In this document: positions 43,253 to 52,920 of the stretch, piece after piece
Numbering within the stretch: position 1 is the stretch's first letter
Layout: every line of letters starts with the position of its first letter
From: Parabacteroides gordonii MS-1 = DSM 23371
Lineage (GTDB): Bacteria; Bacteroidota; Bacteroidia; Bacteroidales; Tannerellaceae
Direction of reading: 5' to 3'
NCBI RefSeq assembly: GCF_000969825.1
Contig: NZ_KQ033920.1
Span: 409,172-473,171 of the forward strand
Length of the DNA stretch: 64,000 nt
The notes under the pieces: model-generated
Databases searched by the model: none
Seen by the model: the letters and a program-made list of their open reading frames with translations, nothing else
What the model was told of the DNA's origin: nothing
Position numbers and translations under genes: made by a program

Positions 43253-45700
43253 CTACTTTACCTGGATTTTATGTTTAGAATAAATAATATCACCATTATT
43301 CGTTATGCCTTCAACAATAATGCTATATGAGGTTGTGTTATCGGAAGTGTAGAAGGATATATCACTTTCTTTGTCCGTACTGAGTTTTACAGAAGGGTTC
43401 CAGTATATAGTAGTCCGAAGATCTTTACGGATAATTGAATCTATAGCTTCATATCGGGGGGAATAGAACTCGGCGGCTTTCTGGAAACCGAAAAATGTCT
43501 TGTTTACAAAACAGCTGTTTTTCTTTATAGTAGAGGAGGGGGTATATGTTTCTTTTGTCGTTATGACTAAAGCTTTCTTGGGAGTGATTTTGGCCTCTTC
43601 CCTGTTTATGACCGGAGCCCCATTCCTTCCAAACAGAACCATTTTAGGGCCGGAAATGACTCCGATCGATTTGATGGAAGAAACAGGTATCATGTTAATA
43701 TCAAAATCCGAAGGCATTACGTGGTCATTCAATACAACCAGGCAGGGTGCATTTTCTCCTGAATCGACAAGTGTTCCTCTTTTGTTGAGCGACTGAAAAT
43801 ATTTTCTAAAGCCAAACATTCCGGGCAGATATAATAGCAATTCATCCGTCAGGACTGGCGTTTTATCTAATATTTCATCTTCGTTCAGTTGGTGTGTATT
43901 AAATTGTTCATAGAGTGATCTTGTATTTGCAGGCTTGCTTATTGGGGCGGCCTGTATATCGATATTAGGTAAATCGATCGTCCTGATATCATTCTGATCC
44001 ATGTATTTTTGCATTGCTTTCATCTGGTAACCGATCGACTCTTCGTTTTTAATGAATTCATCAGTACCTGATTTGTAAAATGTGTTTACCGGGGGAAAAG
44101 ACCTTTCTCGTACATCCAGTATTACGTTTTCAGATGATCCTCTGCTGGTACTCCCTTGTAGAAGATAAAGGGTACTGTCGGGAAATTCAAAATTACTTAT
44201 GGAGTATGCACCATTATCATCAGAAATGGCAGCATCCGAATAATCATAATCCGGTACGTAAAGAGTGACCTGGCCATTCGCGGTTGCTCCTTTTTTGTAA
44301 TAACCATCCTTTATACTCCCTTGTATTTGCATGGATGTTTCGTAAGCTATAACCGGTGCCAGATGTTTGTTTTTCATTATTCCGGCGACATCATACCGTC
44401 TCCATCCCTGTGTGAGCATCAACAGGTCGGCGGCATTGGCGGCCTGGCGGTTATTGGTTTGCATATAATAACCGGGATTTTCTATGTATCCTTTCAATTC
44501 GGATGTCAATAATAAGTTTGATGTAATTGTAAATGTTGTATCGGTGTTAAGATCGTTATCATCGGTAACAGATACGGAACAGTCGCCATCAGTCGCCTGA
44601 ATGTCTTTCAATATGAATTTTAAGTTTACAGTTTTTCTTTTTCCATAAACTTCTTTATCCGGATTTACGGATACATCCGCCTGGTTTTCATTCAAGACAA
44701 AAATTAATCGTTCACTCAGTAAGTTCTTATTACTATCAAATAAAGCTATTTGAGAAATACCCGAAGGAAAACTTTCCGTATTAAGATATAAAAATTCCTG
44801 ATCTGCTTTCCATTTGTCCCAATACTGCAATATGCCTCTGGTATGAATCAGGACAAATAATGAATCTTCTGAAAAAACAGGCGAAGCAGGTCGGGATATG
44901 GATATAGCAATTCTGTTTCTTGAATGCTGAACCTTCAGAGAGACTCCGTTTTCTGGCTCGGGCAGTTTGATGCGTTTCTTTTTGCCTTGTTCGTTTATAC
45001 AGTCGGCATAATATTGTTTTCCGGGTGAATATTGTAACATAAAATATCCCATGCCTAGATGAGTAGAAGCAAAAGGGGTGATTGTATCCTGTTTTTCATC
45101 TATGATAACTCCTTTTATATTACGATGCAGTCCGTCGGTACCGATCGCTTTGAATGCGATTTTATGGTTTGTTCCTACAGGCGACTGTCCTCCCTCCGGA
45201 AAGAACTGTATATCGATATCGGAAACTATATCAGGGTTTTCATTGACTTTTACCCCTTTTTGTGGAGAAAGGATATGTATCTTCTTTTGAAAAAAGTAAT
45301 CTTTATAATTCTCCATGTAGGCAGTATAGGCACGGATATTATAATCACCGGAGATCATATTCGTGGCAACGGGTAAATAACCATGAAGGATATTTAATGA
45401 ATCGGGCCGTATCATTATCCGGCTAATGATGGAGTCTTCCTGATTGATTAATTCGGTGTAGACGTATCGGCTGTTTGATGTTGGCAGATGATAGGCCGCA
45501 TCGACCAGATATGCCTTAAACCAAATTGTATCACCGGGTATGTATATTGATTTATCGAGATGAAGATGCAATTTTTCCTGTGGGAAGATATTACGTTGGG
45601 TATCCAGTTTGACCTCGATGTCCTTAAATGTATTCTGGGCTATAGCATTAGAACAGGAAAGCAGAATAATAATCCGGTATAATAATTTTGTGCCATACAT
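43253..45700 (-). CDS. Large exported protein with MG2-like and carboxypeptidase-regulatory/plug-like domains
   Basis: 815 residues with a signal peptide (YRIIILLSCSNAIAQ). The N-terminal part resembles alpha-2-macroglobulin MG domains of Bacteroidetes surface proteins (EKLHLHLDKSIYIPGDTIWF near 42-62; YNIRAYTAYMENY). A carboxypeptidase-regulatory-like part (about 465-540: NGQVTLYVPDYDYSDAAISD) and a TonB-plug-like stretch (about 605-690: NAPCLVVLNDHVMPSDFDIN, SIKSIGVISGPKMVLFGRNG) follow. No barrel. Probably an outer-membrane or periplasmic partner of uptake or protein handling; role unknown. It lies 12 bp behind a thioredoxin-like lipoprotein gene. Confidence 0.75.
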   Translation of the reverse strand: MYGTKLLYRIIILLSCSNAIAQNTFKDIEVKLDTQRNIFPQEKLHLHLDKSIYIPGDTIWFKAYLVDAAYHLPTSNSRYVYTELINQEDSIISRIMIRPDSLNILHGYLPVATNMISGDYNIRAYTAYMENYKDYFFQKKIHILSPQKGVKVNENPDIVSDIDIQFFPEGGQSPVGTNHKIAFKAIGTDGLHRNIKGVIIDEKQDTITPFASTHLGMGYFMLQYSPGKQYYADCINEQGKKKRIKLPEPENGVSLKVQHSRNRIAISISRPASPVFSEDSLFVLIHTRGILQYWDKWKADQEFLYLNTESFPSGISQIALFDSNKNLLSERLIFVLNENQADVSVNPDKEVYGKRKTVNLKFILKDIQATDGDCSVSVTDDNDLNTDTTFTITSNLLLTSELKGYIENPGYYMQTNNRQAANAADLLMLTQGWRRYDVAGIMKNKHLAPVIAYETSMQIQGSIKDGYYKKGATANGQVTLYVPDYDYSDAAISDDNGAYSISNFEFPDSTLYLLQGSTSRGSSENVILDVRERSFPPVNTFYKSGTDEFIKNEESIGYQMKAMQKYMDQNDIRTIDLPNIDIQAAPISKPANTRSLYEQFNTHQLNEDEILDKTPVLTDELLLYLPGMFGFRKYFQSLNKRGTLVDSGENAPCLVVLNDHVMPSDFDINMIPVSSIKSIGVISGPKMVLFGRNGAPVINREEAKITPKKALVITTKETYTPSSTIKKNSCFVNKTFFGFQKAAEFYSPRYEAIDSIIRKDLRTTIYWNPSVKLSTDKESDISFYTSDNTTSYSIIVEGITNNGDIIYSKHKIQVK

Positions 45701-45712
45701 AGGCGTAGTGTG

Positions 45713-46234
45713 TTATTTTAATCCCTTGATTTTCTGAATCAACTCTTTGGCAGAAAGATCCAGCGACTCTACAGACATCCAGACTACTTTTGTATCCGGG
45801 CCAATGATGTATATTCTTGGAATCGTATTGTTTGCAAAGAGTTCGAATGCGGAGCGTTTAGGGTCCAGATAGAATGGCATTGTAAACCGATTATCCTTCC
45901 AGTATTGGGTGACTGTTTCAGCTGATTCCTCGCGTGAAATCGTTACCAGCAGAAATTTGGGGTCGTCCTTTAGTTCTTTCCACACTTCCTCAACCACTGG
46001 TAGCACCTTTTGGCAGTCAGAGCAATAAGTGCCGAAGAAGACCAGCAATGATTGCTTGTCGAGAAAATGTTTGGAATTGAATGTATTTCCGGCCGTATCT
46101 TCTACGGCGAATGAGGGAACTTGGTCATTAACATTGACATAATTAATGACTGCCTCACTTTCGTCGTCTTTGATACAGGAAAAGAGGAGGAGAGATAATG
46201 AGAATATGTATAGAAATATTTTATTGATATGCAT
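45713..46234 (-). CDS. Thioredoxin-like lipoprotein (TlpA/ResA type)
   Basis: 173 residues. Lipobox LLFSC near residue 19. Thioredoxin fold with the redox motif in FFGTYCSDCQKVLPVVEEVW near 68-88 (CSDC) and the cis-Pro region NTIPRIYIIGPDTKVVW near 136. Reduces or isomerizes disulfides outside the cytosol. Co-oriented with and just upstream of the 815-residue protein, so a shared task is likely. Confidence 0.88.
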   Translation of the reverse strand: MHINKIFLYIFSLSLLLFSCIKDDESEAVINYVNVNDQVPSFAVEDTAGNTFNSKHFLDKQSLLVFFGTYCSDCQKVLPVVEEVWKELKDDPKFLLVTISREESAETVTQYWKDNRFTMPFYLDPKRSAFELFANNTIPRIYIIGPDTKVVWMSVESLDLSAKELIQKIKGLK

Positions 46235-46378
46235 ATATTGTATTATTTAGTTTACGAAGATAAGCAATGTATTTTAATCTGTGAAAGAAAAAGGACCGCC
46301 GTTTTGTAGATTTCACAACCTGTAGTCGAAACGGACAGTCCTTTAAAGCAGCATCCCCTTTTTACCGCTTTATAATTA

Positions 46379-46616
46379 CTAGTTCGCGATAATCTTTGCA
46401 ATTTTACCACCGAGAATGGTTTTGATTAAATAAAATTGATTCGGATTCACATGTACTTGAGGTGAGGATGCCCTCCTTGCTACTGGTATATAACAGCTGT
46501 CTCCAGGGATTATATATCTGCAAGTGTTCGATAATCCTGTCTGAGTTTATATGTAGGGTTCCATGAATTGTATTGCTCAAAAGTAAAAGTATGAGCTTTC
46601 GGCCGATAAAGGACAT
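46379..46616 (-). pseudogene. Possible remnant of a C-terminal sorting-domain protein (frameshifted)
   Basis: The frame from 46616 starts hydrophobic (MSFIGRKLILLLLS) and continues GTLHINSDRIIEHLQIYNPW, which resembles a type-A C-terminal sorting domain. It then runs off frame; another frame continues HVNPNQFYLIKTILGGKIAK and stops at 46379, like the domain end. It looks like the last piece of a secreted protein with one frameshift. The 540-bp gap here holds nothing else I recognise. Confidence 0.4.
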
Positions 46617-46780
46617 CTAATAGTAAGTATTTGAATATGCCTGAATTACAAACTTGAAAAGCAAAAATTCCTTTTACCGTTTATTTTGATGGAAATGCGG
46701 AATTTTATGAAAACGTTACGATTTCTGTCATTGCCGTTGACGAATTTTGTCATTTTGGTGGTTTTGGTAAGGAGGAAATG

Positions 46781-46975
46781 ATGCCGGATGTAAATAAGAA
46801 CCTCTTTGAGCTCTTATTTATTAATAAGCAGGATCATTTACCATATAATTCCTTAAAACGTAAAAGTACGTTGTTGCTTTATTTTTTTATAGTCTGGCTT
46901 TCTGCGGCTCTGATGGTTATATTTGTGATAATAAGAATGACAACCATTCCGGGAAGATCCGGAACAACGGAGTAA
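46781..46975 (+). CDS. Small single-span membrane protein
   Basis: 64 residues. GGAGG at 46771-46775, a rare strong ribosome site here, sits 5 nt before the ATG at 46781 and only 2 nt before the ATG at 46778, so the second is preferred. Polar N-terminus, one membrane helix (LLLYFFIVWLSAALMVIFVI), short basic tail. No family recognised. It ends 3 bp before the HTH gene, so it may be the membrane partner of that protein. Confidence 0.6.
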   Translation: MPDVNKNLFELLFINKQDHLPYNSLKRKSTLLLYFFIVWLSAALMVIFVIIRMTTIPGRSGTTE

Positions 46976-46978
46976 TCT

Positions 46979-47944
46979 ATGAAAAAGGATTTATTATATG
47001 ATACTATCCTGAGTGCAATAAAGGAGAAGATTCCCAATAGGATCATACTCGCAAATACACTTGCAGAGCTGTTGAATATTGAGAAAGAGGCTGTTTACCG
47101 CCGTTTGCGCGGTGAGGTCGCTTTTTCATTTGTCGAGATTGCAGCCATAGCAAGTACGCTCGGTATTTCACTCGATAATATAGTCGGTGCCCGTTACATC
47201 AATAGCCGTCCTTTCCAGTTAAAGCTCGTTGAATATATTGATCCGGTCGATATCGATTACCGGATGCTTGAGCATTATATCTATATCCTGAATCTGGGAA
47301 AGGACGATCCGGATTCGAAAGTGATGGATTGTACCAGTATCCTGCCACAATCGCTTTACCTGAATTATAAGACGATCGCACGTTTTTTCCTTTTCAAATG
47401 GATGTACCAATGTAAAGATTTTGATGTAATCCTGCGTTTTAAAGATGTACGTCCGACAGAGCGGTTATTGAAAATACAGGAAAGGAACATTGCAGCTTCC
47501 CGGCTTATCAGGCAGACGTTTTATGTCTGGGATCCCCTGATCTTCCACTATCTGGTGAATGATATTAATTATTTTATTAGTATCAATTTAGTAGAACAGG
47601 AAGATCTGCGGTTGCTGAAAGAAGAGTTGCTTTTATTTCTGGATGACATGGAAATCCTTGCAGCCAGGGGGAAGTATGATGAAACCGGCAATAGTCTTTT
47701 CTTTTATATATCGAATATTAATTTTGATACCAGCTATCGTTGTATAGAGGTGAAACAATTTCGTATCAGTCTGATCCGGGCATTCACGCTGAATGCTGCC
47801 GCATCTCTCGATAAGAAAACATATGGACGTATAAATAACTGGATCCAGGCAGTATTGCGGTCTTCTACAATGATCTCCGTAAGTGGAGCAAAGCAACGGA
47901 TACAGTTTTTCGAAAAACAACGTGTAATTATAAAAACTTTGTAA
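46979..47944 (+). CDS. Bacteroidales HTH-domain protein, paralogue A
   Basis: 321 residues. N-terminal Xre/BetR-like HTH at about 20-65: ILANTLAELLNIEKEAVYRR, then GEVAFSFVEIAAIASTLGIS. The remaining 250 residues are helical without a known domain (MLEHYIYILNLGKDDPDSKV; DPLIFHYLVNDINYF). Paralogue B at 48155 has the same length and matching motifs throughout. Probably a cytosolic transcriptional regulator; targets unknown. Confidence 0.75.
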   Translation: MKKDLLYDTILSAIKEKIPNRIILANTLAELLNIEKEAVYRRLRGEVAFSFVEIAAIASTLGISLDNIVGARYINSRPFQLKLVEYIDPVDIDYRMLEHYIYILNLGKDDPDSKVMDCTSILPQSLYLNYKTIARFFLFKWMYQCKDFDVILRFKDVRPTERLLKIQERNIAASRLIRQTFYVWDPLIFHYLVNDINYFISINLVEQEDLRLLKEELLLFLDDMEILAARGKYDETGNSLFFYISNINFDTSYRCIEVKQFRISLIRAFTLNAAASLDKKTYGRINNWIQAVLRSSTMISVSGAKQRIQFFEKQRVIIKTL

Positions 47945-48154
47945 GCTTTTATGAAAAGGAAGTTATATATTATTAACGAAGAAGCTGCATTTTATTGGCT
48001 AGCCCAAATTCAAAGGCTGCTTATTTTATTAGTCTTTTTTTAGAGCCTAAACCCTATATCCTCAGATTGTAAGAGGCTTTTTAATAAGTTCCTTATTTAT
48101 CTTTGTATGAGAAAACAGTGGGTCCACTACTATCAAAACTTATAATTCTGTGGC

Positions 48155-49120
48155 ATGAAAAAAGACCTTTTATATGATAATCTTCTCAATGCGGTCAGAG
48201 AGAAAATCCCCCAAAGGACAGTCCTTGTGAATACTCTTGTCGATTTGTTATGTATCGAAAAAGAGGCAGTTTACAGGCGCTTAAGAGGAGAGGTCGCTTT
48301 TACTTTTGCTGAGATTGTTACGATAGCGAATGAATTCGGAATTTCTTTAGATAATCTGATCGGTACGGTAACGGCTAAAAGCAGGCCGTTCCAGTTGAAG
48401 CTGGTCGATTTCGTAAATCCTGTCGATATCGATTATGATATGCTCGATCAATATGTAGATATACTTGGTTTAGCCCGTGAGGATGAACAATCGGAGTTGA
48501 TAGACTGTACGAATATTTTGCCACAGCAACTCTACATGAAATATAAGTATATCTCCCGTTTTTACCTATTCAAGTGGATGTATCAGTGTGGGGGCCCTGG
48601 CAAATCCAAACGTTTTCAGGATATCAGTGTGACGGATCGTTTTGAAGGAATACAACTGGCCGGTGTTGAAGAGTCGAGATATATCCGAAACACCTACTAT
48701 ATACTCGACCCGTTGATCTTCCATTATCTGGTAAATGACATTAATTATTTTCAGAGTATTCATCTGATAACGTTTGATGAAGTGAAATTGCTGAAAGAAG
48801 AACTGTTAAGGCTTCTCAATGAAATGGAGATACTCGCTACCCGTGGTTATTTTGAAGAAACCGGGAATAAAGTCTTTCTTTATATATCGAGTGTGAACTT
48901 CGATACCAGTTATTGGTGCGTACAAGTGAAAAATTATCATATCAGTATGATAAAAACCTTTATACTCAGCTCGGTAGCTTCGCTCGATGAGGGAACCTAC
49001 GATAAGCTTCGTAAATGGCTACGCGCCTTGATCCGCTCGTCTATCATGATTTCGGTAAGTGGAGAAAGGCAAAGGATCCTGTTTTTTGAAAAGCAACGTG
49101 AATTGATTCAGAGTTTATAA
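48155..49120 (+). CDS. Bacteroidales HTH-domain protein, paralogue B
   Basis: 321 residues, same architecture as the gene at 46979: HTH from VLVNTLVDLLCIEKEAVYRR and GEVAFTFAEIVTIANEFGIS, shared blocks RPFQLKLVDFVNPVDIDYDM and DPLIFHYLVNDINYFQSIHL, and the ending ISVSGERQRILFFEKQRELI. It has its own promoter (TATCTTTG near 48093) 60 bp before the ATG, so the two copies are separately expressed products of a tandem duplication. Confidence 0.75.
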   Translation: MKKDLLYDNLLNAVREKIPQRTVLVNTLVDLLCIEKEAVYRRLRGEVAFTFAEIVTIANEFGISLDNLIGTVTAKSRPFQLKLVDFVNPVDIDYDMLDQYVDILGLAREDEQSELIDCTNILPQQLYMKYKYISRFYLFKWMYQCGGPGKSKRFQDISVTDRFEGIQLAGVEESRYIRNTYYILDPLIFHYLVNDINYFQSIHLITFDEVKLLKEELLRLLNEMEILATRGYFEETGNKVFLYISSVNFDTSYWCVQVKNYHISMIKTFILSSVASLDEGTYDKLRKWLRALIRSSIMISVSGERQRILFFEKQRELIQSL

Positions 49121-49206
49121 TATAAAGAATATAAGAAACTTAAATAGAATAAGGGGAACTTGCTGCAATAAGAAGAGAAAAAATATTAGAAAATAATTCC
49201 GAAATA

Positions 49207-49238
49207 TTTGGAGCGTATTATTCTTTTCTCTACTTTTG
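49207..49238 (+). promoter_or_regulatory. Promoter of tRNA-Ser
   Basis: -33 TTTG (49207-49210) and -7 TACTTTTG (49231-49238), 20-bp spacer. Confidence 0.75.
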
Positions 49239-49311
49239 CACCCGTAAACAAGAGAGGCCAAATGCTTTGAAAAGCAAGACTGGGAAAAGGTTTGACCGTT
49301 ATTGATTTATT

Positions 49312-49396
49312 GGAGAGATGGCAGAGTGGTCGATTGCGGCGGTCTTGAAAACCGTTGAACCGAGAGGTTCCTGGGGTTCGAATCCCTATCTCTCCG
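49312..49396 (+). tRNA. tRNA-Ser (TGA)
   Basis: 85-nt class II tRNA; acceptor GGAGAGA/TCTCTCC, anticodon loop ctTGAaa, long variable arm, discriminator G. The ICE begins at its 3' end. Confidence 0.95.
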
Positions 49397-49433
49397 CTGA
49401 ACTTACTGGACAGAAATGGTCAGTAAACGGACA

Positions 49434-49468
49434 AAAAGCTACAAATCAATGATTTGTAGCTTTTTTTA
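49434..49468 (+). terminator. Terminator behind tRNA-Ser inside the ICE end
   Basis: AAAAGCTACAAATCA / TGATTTGTAGCTTTT, a near-perfect hairpin with a very short loop, followed by seven T. Confidence 0.85.
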
Positions 49469-49522
49469 TTGCCCGAAAGTCCAGCTTCCAAGACTTCAAA
49501 AGTACGGTAAAAGACAAAGTTT

Positions 49523-49570
49523 CGTTACTAAATCGTTACCTATTCCCTGCCGGACAAAAACGGTAACGAT
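49523..49570. repeat. Putative recombinase arm sites at the ICE left end
   Basis: CGTTAC, CGTTACC (49534-49540) and the opposite CGGTAACG (49561-49568) lie between the tRNA and int. The same GGTAACG core recurs four times behind the int 3' end (59612-59658), which suits arm-type binding sites. Confidence 0.5.
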
Positions 49571-49668
49571 TTGTCCTCAAATGACCTGATAATGACTTGA
49601 TTAGTCCATAGTCTGCATAACTCGAAAACGAGAGGTAAAAATTAATTTTGCAACTAAAAAAGTGAGTT

Positions 49669-50748
49669 ATGAAATCGACATTCAAGGTTCTTTTTTATTT
49701 GAAGAAAGGTTCTGAAAAGAAAAACGGCGAGGTTATGATTATGGCACGCATCACCATAGACGGCAAACTTTGCCAGTTCAGTACGAAACAAAGCATCCAG
49801 CCCGACAATTGGAACACGGTTGCGGGCAAAGCCAAAGGCAGGGATGCCGGAAGAATAAACGCCCTTTTGGACGACATACGTTCTTCCCTGAACACCATTT
49901 ACCACGAAATGCAGCGGCGTGACAACTACGTGACCGCCGAGAAAGTGAAAAACGAGTTTTTAGGTCATAGCGAGAGCCACGAAACAATCCTTTCGTTGTT
50001 CCAAAAGCATAATGACGATGTGAAGCAGCTTGTGGGCATATCCAAGACGATAGCGACCTACCGCAAGTATGAAGTGACCCGCCGTCACCTTGCCGAGTTC
50101 ATCCGCAGCAAGTACAACGTATCGGACATATCCATAAAGGAGATTACCCCGATGTTCATTACCGATTTTGAGTTGTATTTGCGTACAGCCTGCAAGTGTG
50201 GCTACAACACCACCGCCAAGTTCATGCAGTTCTTCAAGCGTATCATCATCATTGCCCGCAACAACGGCATACTGGTGAACGACCCTTTCGCCAGTTACAA
50301 AATCCGGCTGGAGAAAGTGGACAGGGGGTATCTGACAGAGGACGAGATTAAAATCATCCTTAAAAAGAAAATGGTTTCCGAGCGGCTGGAACACGTCAGG
50401 GACTTGTTCGTCTTTGCCTGCTTCACCGGGCTTGCCTATATAGATGTAGCCGGGCTTACGCAAGATAATATATGCAAATCCTTTGACGGCAACCTTTGGA
50501 TAATGACAAAACGGCAAAAGACGAATACGGACGTTAATGTTCCCCTGCTGGATATTCCCAAGATGATTTTGAAGAAGTACAAGGGCAAGTTACCGAATGG
50601 CAAGATACTTCCCATAATCAGCAATCAGAAACTAAATGCGTACCTGAAAGAGATTGCCGATGTATGCGGTATTAAAAAGAACCTGACATTTCACCTTGCC
50701 CGGCACACGTTCGCCACAACTATTGCATTAAAACATATCTATTTGTAA
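49669..50748 (+). pseudogene. int: ICE tyrosine recombinase, 5' part (interrupted by IME2)
   Basis: 351 codons of native sequence up to RHTFATT at about 50721, then a short foreign tail (IALKHIYL) from IME2 and a stop. Box I arginine lies in HVRDLFVFACFTGLAYIDVA, box II in FHLARHTFATT. The nucleophilic tyrosine is missing here and is found at 59.5 kb. Rejoined, the two parts give 409 residues, the normal length. -7 box TAATTTTG at 49643-49650. Confidence 0.92.
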
Positions 50749-51057
50749 TACAGATTATTATAAAGCATCTTTTAAAAAAGGGTAACGGATTAGCAACGTG
50801 CCTTTTTCCTATCTTTACCTAAAAGTACACCGTTTCAAATAACATTCATCAATTGGTGCAAATATACACAAATATTTAGAAAATGGCTATAATGACTATC
50901 ATTTCTTAATTACTATTTTACGTATAAGAGTCTTTTCAAGCTAAATTTAGAAACTACAAAGAGAAGTTTTGAAGATTATTTCAGATTACTTGTCGGATAA
51001 TTGCATAACTTTGTAAATGCTTAGAATATTAGAATAGAATTTTCCTAAAAGAATAAT
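50749..51057. other. Gene-free left end of IME2
   Basis: Holds the direct repeat at 50775-50798 and, at 51006-51013, the -7 box TAACTTTG of the AraC gene. No reading frame of note. Confidence 0.6.
50775..50798 (+). repeat. 24-bp terminal direct repeat of IME2, left copy
   Basis: AAAAAGGGTAACGGAT followed by tAGCAACG; one mismatch to 59263-59286. About 55 bp inside the left junction. Contains GGTAACG, the core also seen in ICE arm sites. Confidence 0.75.
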
Positions 51058-51933
51058 ATGAAACTAATACCTCTATATAAATTCTATAAACACAAATATG
51101 GAAGTGAATTACTTATAGACGTGATTGACATTGATACAATGAAAACGGATATTAGTCAGACTTCCACGTACTGTACATCGTTTTATAGTATTATCTTGTT
51201 TACGGATGGTGAGGAAGATATTGCTATAAACGACCATAAGCAGTGCATTAGAAAAGGGATGGTAGCATGTTCCCGTCCCGGTGATATTTGGACATGGTCG
51301 GCAGATTATAAACTAAAAGGCATACATTTACTGTTCGAAGAAGAATTTCTACTGTCATTTTTCAATGACCCATTGTTCCTGAACAAATTTATTTTTTTAC
51401 ATCCCGACCGTCCATCTTCTTTCTTATATCTTGGAAAAGACTTATTTGAAAGACTTGTTTATCTATACAAGAATATGAAATCAGAAATTGATACCAATAG
51501 TTCAAATAAAGACCAACATTTATTAAGAGCAATGCTCTATGAAACACTTACATTAATGAACAGAGCAGAAAACATCACCACTACGATTAATACCGATACG
51601 GAAATTGCCACACTCCGCTATATTTCAGCTTTTAAGAAATATGTGGATGAGAATTTTGATACACACACCGACGTAAAATATTATGCAAACACTCTATGCA
51701 TTACACCCAATTATCTGAACAAGATAGTTAGTCAACATCTTGGTATATCTACCAAGCAATATATTTTAAATCGTGCAATCAATGAAGCTAAGCGTTTTCT
51801 TGTTTATACTTCTATGTCAATAACAGAGATTTCCGAAAAGCTTCATTTTAATACTACATCCTATTTTGTACGTTTTTTCCGTAAAAATGTGGGATGTACT
51901 CCCAGTCAATTTCGTGAACGTAATCGGCAATAG
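51058..51933 (+). CDS. AraC-family regulator of IME2
   Basis: 291 residues. N-terminal cupin-type sensor (YSIILFTDGEEDIAINDHKQ, ACSRPGDIWTW near 80). C-terminal AraC domain with VKYYANTLCITPNYLNKIVS and ITEISEKLHFNTTSYFVRFF, ending VGCTPSQFRER. It precedes the SnoaL-YjbR-rteC unit, whose promoter has GTGAAA direct repeats 21 bp apart, and likely controls it. Confidence 0.9.
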   Translation: MKLIPLYKFYKHKYGSELLIDVIDIDTMKTDISQTSTYCTSFYSIILFTDGEEDIAINDHKQCIRKGMVACSRPGDIWTWSADYKLKGIHLLFEEEFLLSFFNDPLFLNKFIFLHPDRPSSFLYLGKDLFERLVYLYKNMKSEIDTNSSNKDQHLLRAMLYETLTLMNRAENITTTINTDTEIATLRYISAFKKYVDENFDTHTDVKYYANTLCITPNYLNKIVSQHLGISTKQYILNRAINEAKRFLVYTSMSITEISEKLHFNTTSYFVRFFRKNVGCTPSQFRERNRQ

Positions 51934-51942
51934 TCCCGAATA

Positions 51943-51999
51943 GTGAAATATACTTCCTGTTTTGTGAAACAGTTTTTTAAGTAACTCCCTTTACCTTTG
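51943..51999 (+). promoter_or_regulatory. AraC-type half-sites and promoter of the SnoaL-YjbR-rteC unit
   Basis: GTGAAA at 51943-51948 and 51964-51969 (21 bp apart, same orientation), then -7 box TACCTTTG at 51992-51999. Two helical turns between half-sites suits an AraC dimer. Confidence 0.6.
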
Positions 52000-52077
52000 C
52001 ATCCATTATTCAACATGCAGATTATGTGTTATTTATCATTTATCTGTATTATTACAAACCTTTTAAAAAAGAAAAAT

Positions 52078-52542
52078 ATGGAACAACAAAAGGCAACTGC
52101 TGTATGGCAGTACAACAATGAGGAAGAGTGTCAGCTTGCTGAGTATATTATCGGATTGGAGAAAGAAGCACTCGACAAATGGTTCAAAGGAGATACATCA
52201 GGATATGAAAATCTTTGGTCAAAACGTAGCTTTACTTATTTTGATGCAGTGGTTACTGAACGTGTCGATAATCATGCTACTATCGTTGAGTTCCTGAATA
52301 CAATCAAAGGAAAACTTTTTGCTGATAGCTATGATTTCCGTAATGCCCGTGTGCAGTTAGGGCAAGACATGGCGGTTTTGACCTATCAGCTATTTGCCAA
52401 AACAAATCTTATCGACATGGAATATAATTGTATCGAGGTCTTTCAAAAAGAAACAAATGGAGAATGGCATGTTATTCATTCTACATGGTCATTTATCAGA
52501 CCAATGGATAAAAAATTCGGAGTAGAAAAAGAAATTGTATAA
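52078..52542 (+). CDS. SnoaL-like / NTF2-fold protein
   Basis: 154 residues from the ATG at 52078 (MEQQKATAVWQYNNEEECQL); an upstream ATG at 51997 overlaps the -7 box. The NTF2 pattern is visible: IIGLEKEALDKWFKGDTSGY, LWSKRSFTYFDAVVTERVDN, TYQLFAKTNLIDMEYNCIEV, and GEWHVIHSTWSFIRP at the end, as in DUF4440/SnoaL_3 proteins. Binds or converts a small molecule; ligand unknown. First gene of the unit that ends in rteC. Confidence 0.78.
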   Translation: MEQQKATAVWQYNNEEECQLAEYIIGLEKEALDKWFKGDTSGYENLWSKRSFTYFDAVVTERVDNHATIVEFLNTIKGKLFADSYDFRNARVQLGQDMAVLTYQLFAKTNLIDMEYNCIEVFQKETNGEWHVIHSTWSFIRPMDKKFGVEKEIV

Positions 52543-52547
52543 TTATA

Positions 52548-52907
52548 ATGAACATAGAAGAATTTAGAGAGTTTTGTTTATCCTTACCCAACGTTACTGA
52601 AAAAATGCCCTTTGGGGCATTTCGTTGGGCAAAGGATATTCTTGCCTTTTATGTAAAAGGTAAGATGTTTTGTTTTTTAGACATAAATAAATTCGATAAG
52701 TGTACAATTAAATGTAACCCAATAGAAATTGATGAATTAAAAGCGAGATATAACGCAGTAGGTATGCCTTTTAATTCAAGTCTTAAATACTGGATTAGTA
52801 TCCAATTTAATAATGATATATCAGACTATGAGATAAAAAGACTTTGTAAAGAATCACACCATTTAATTTATCTGAAAAATAAATCTAAAAATGGTAGTCA
52901 AAAATAG
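52548..52907 (+). CDS. MmcQ/YjbR family protein
   Basis: 119 residues. Family motifs: FREFCLSLPNVTEKMPFGAF, ILAFYVKGKMFCFLDI, IKCNPIEIDELKARYNAVGM, and the closing YWISIQFNNDISDYEIKRLC. The fold binds double-stranded DNA in some members; the cellular role is unclear. It lies 5 bp behind the SnoaL-like gene and in front of rteC. Confidence 0.88.
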   Translation: MNIEEFREFCLSLPNVTEKMPFGAFRWAKDILAFYVKGKMFCFLDINKFDKCTIKCNPIEIDELKARYNAVGMPFNSSLKYWISIQFNNDISDYEIKRLCKESHHLIYLKNKSKNGSQK

Positions 52908-52920
52908 TATTTATTGCAAA

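Noticed and set aside
49960..50517. 185-codon frame opposite the ICE integrase
   Set aside because: Antisense shadow of a clear recombinase gene.
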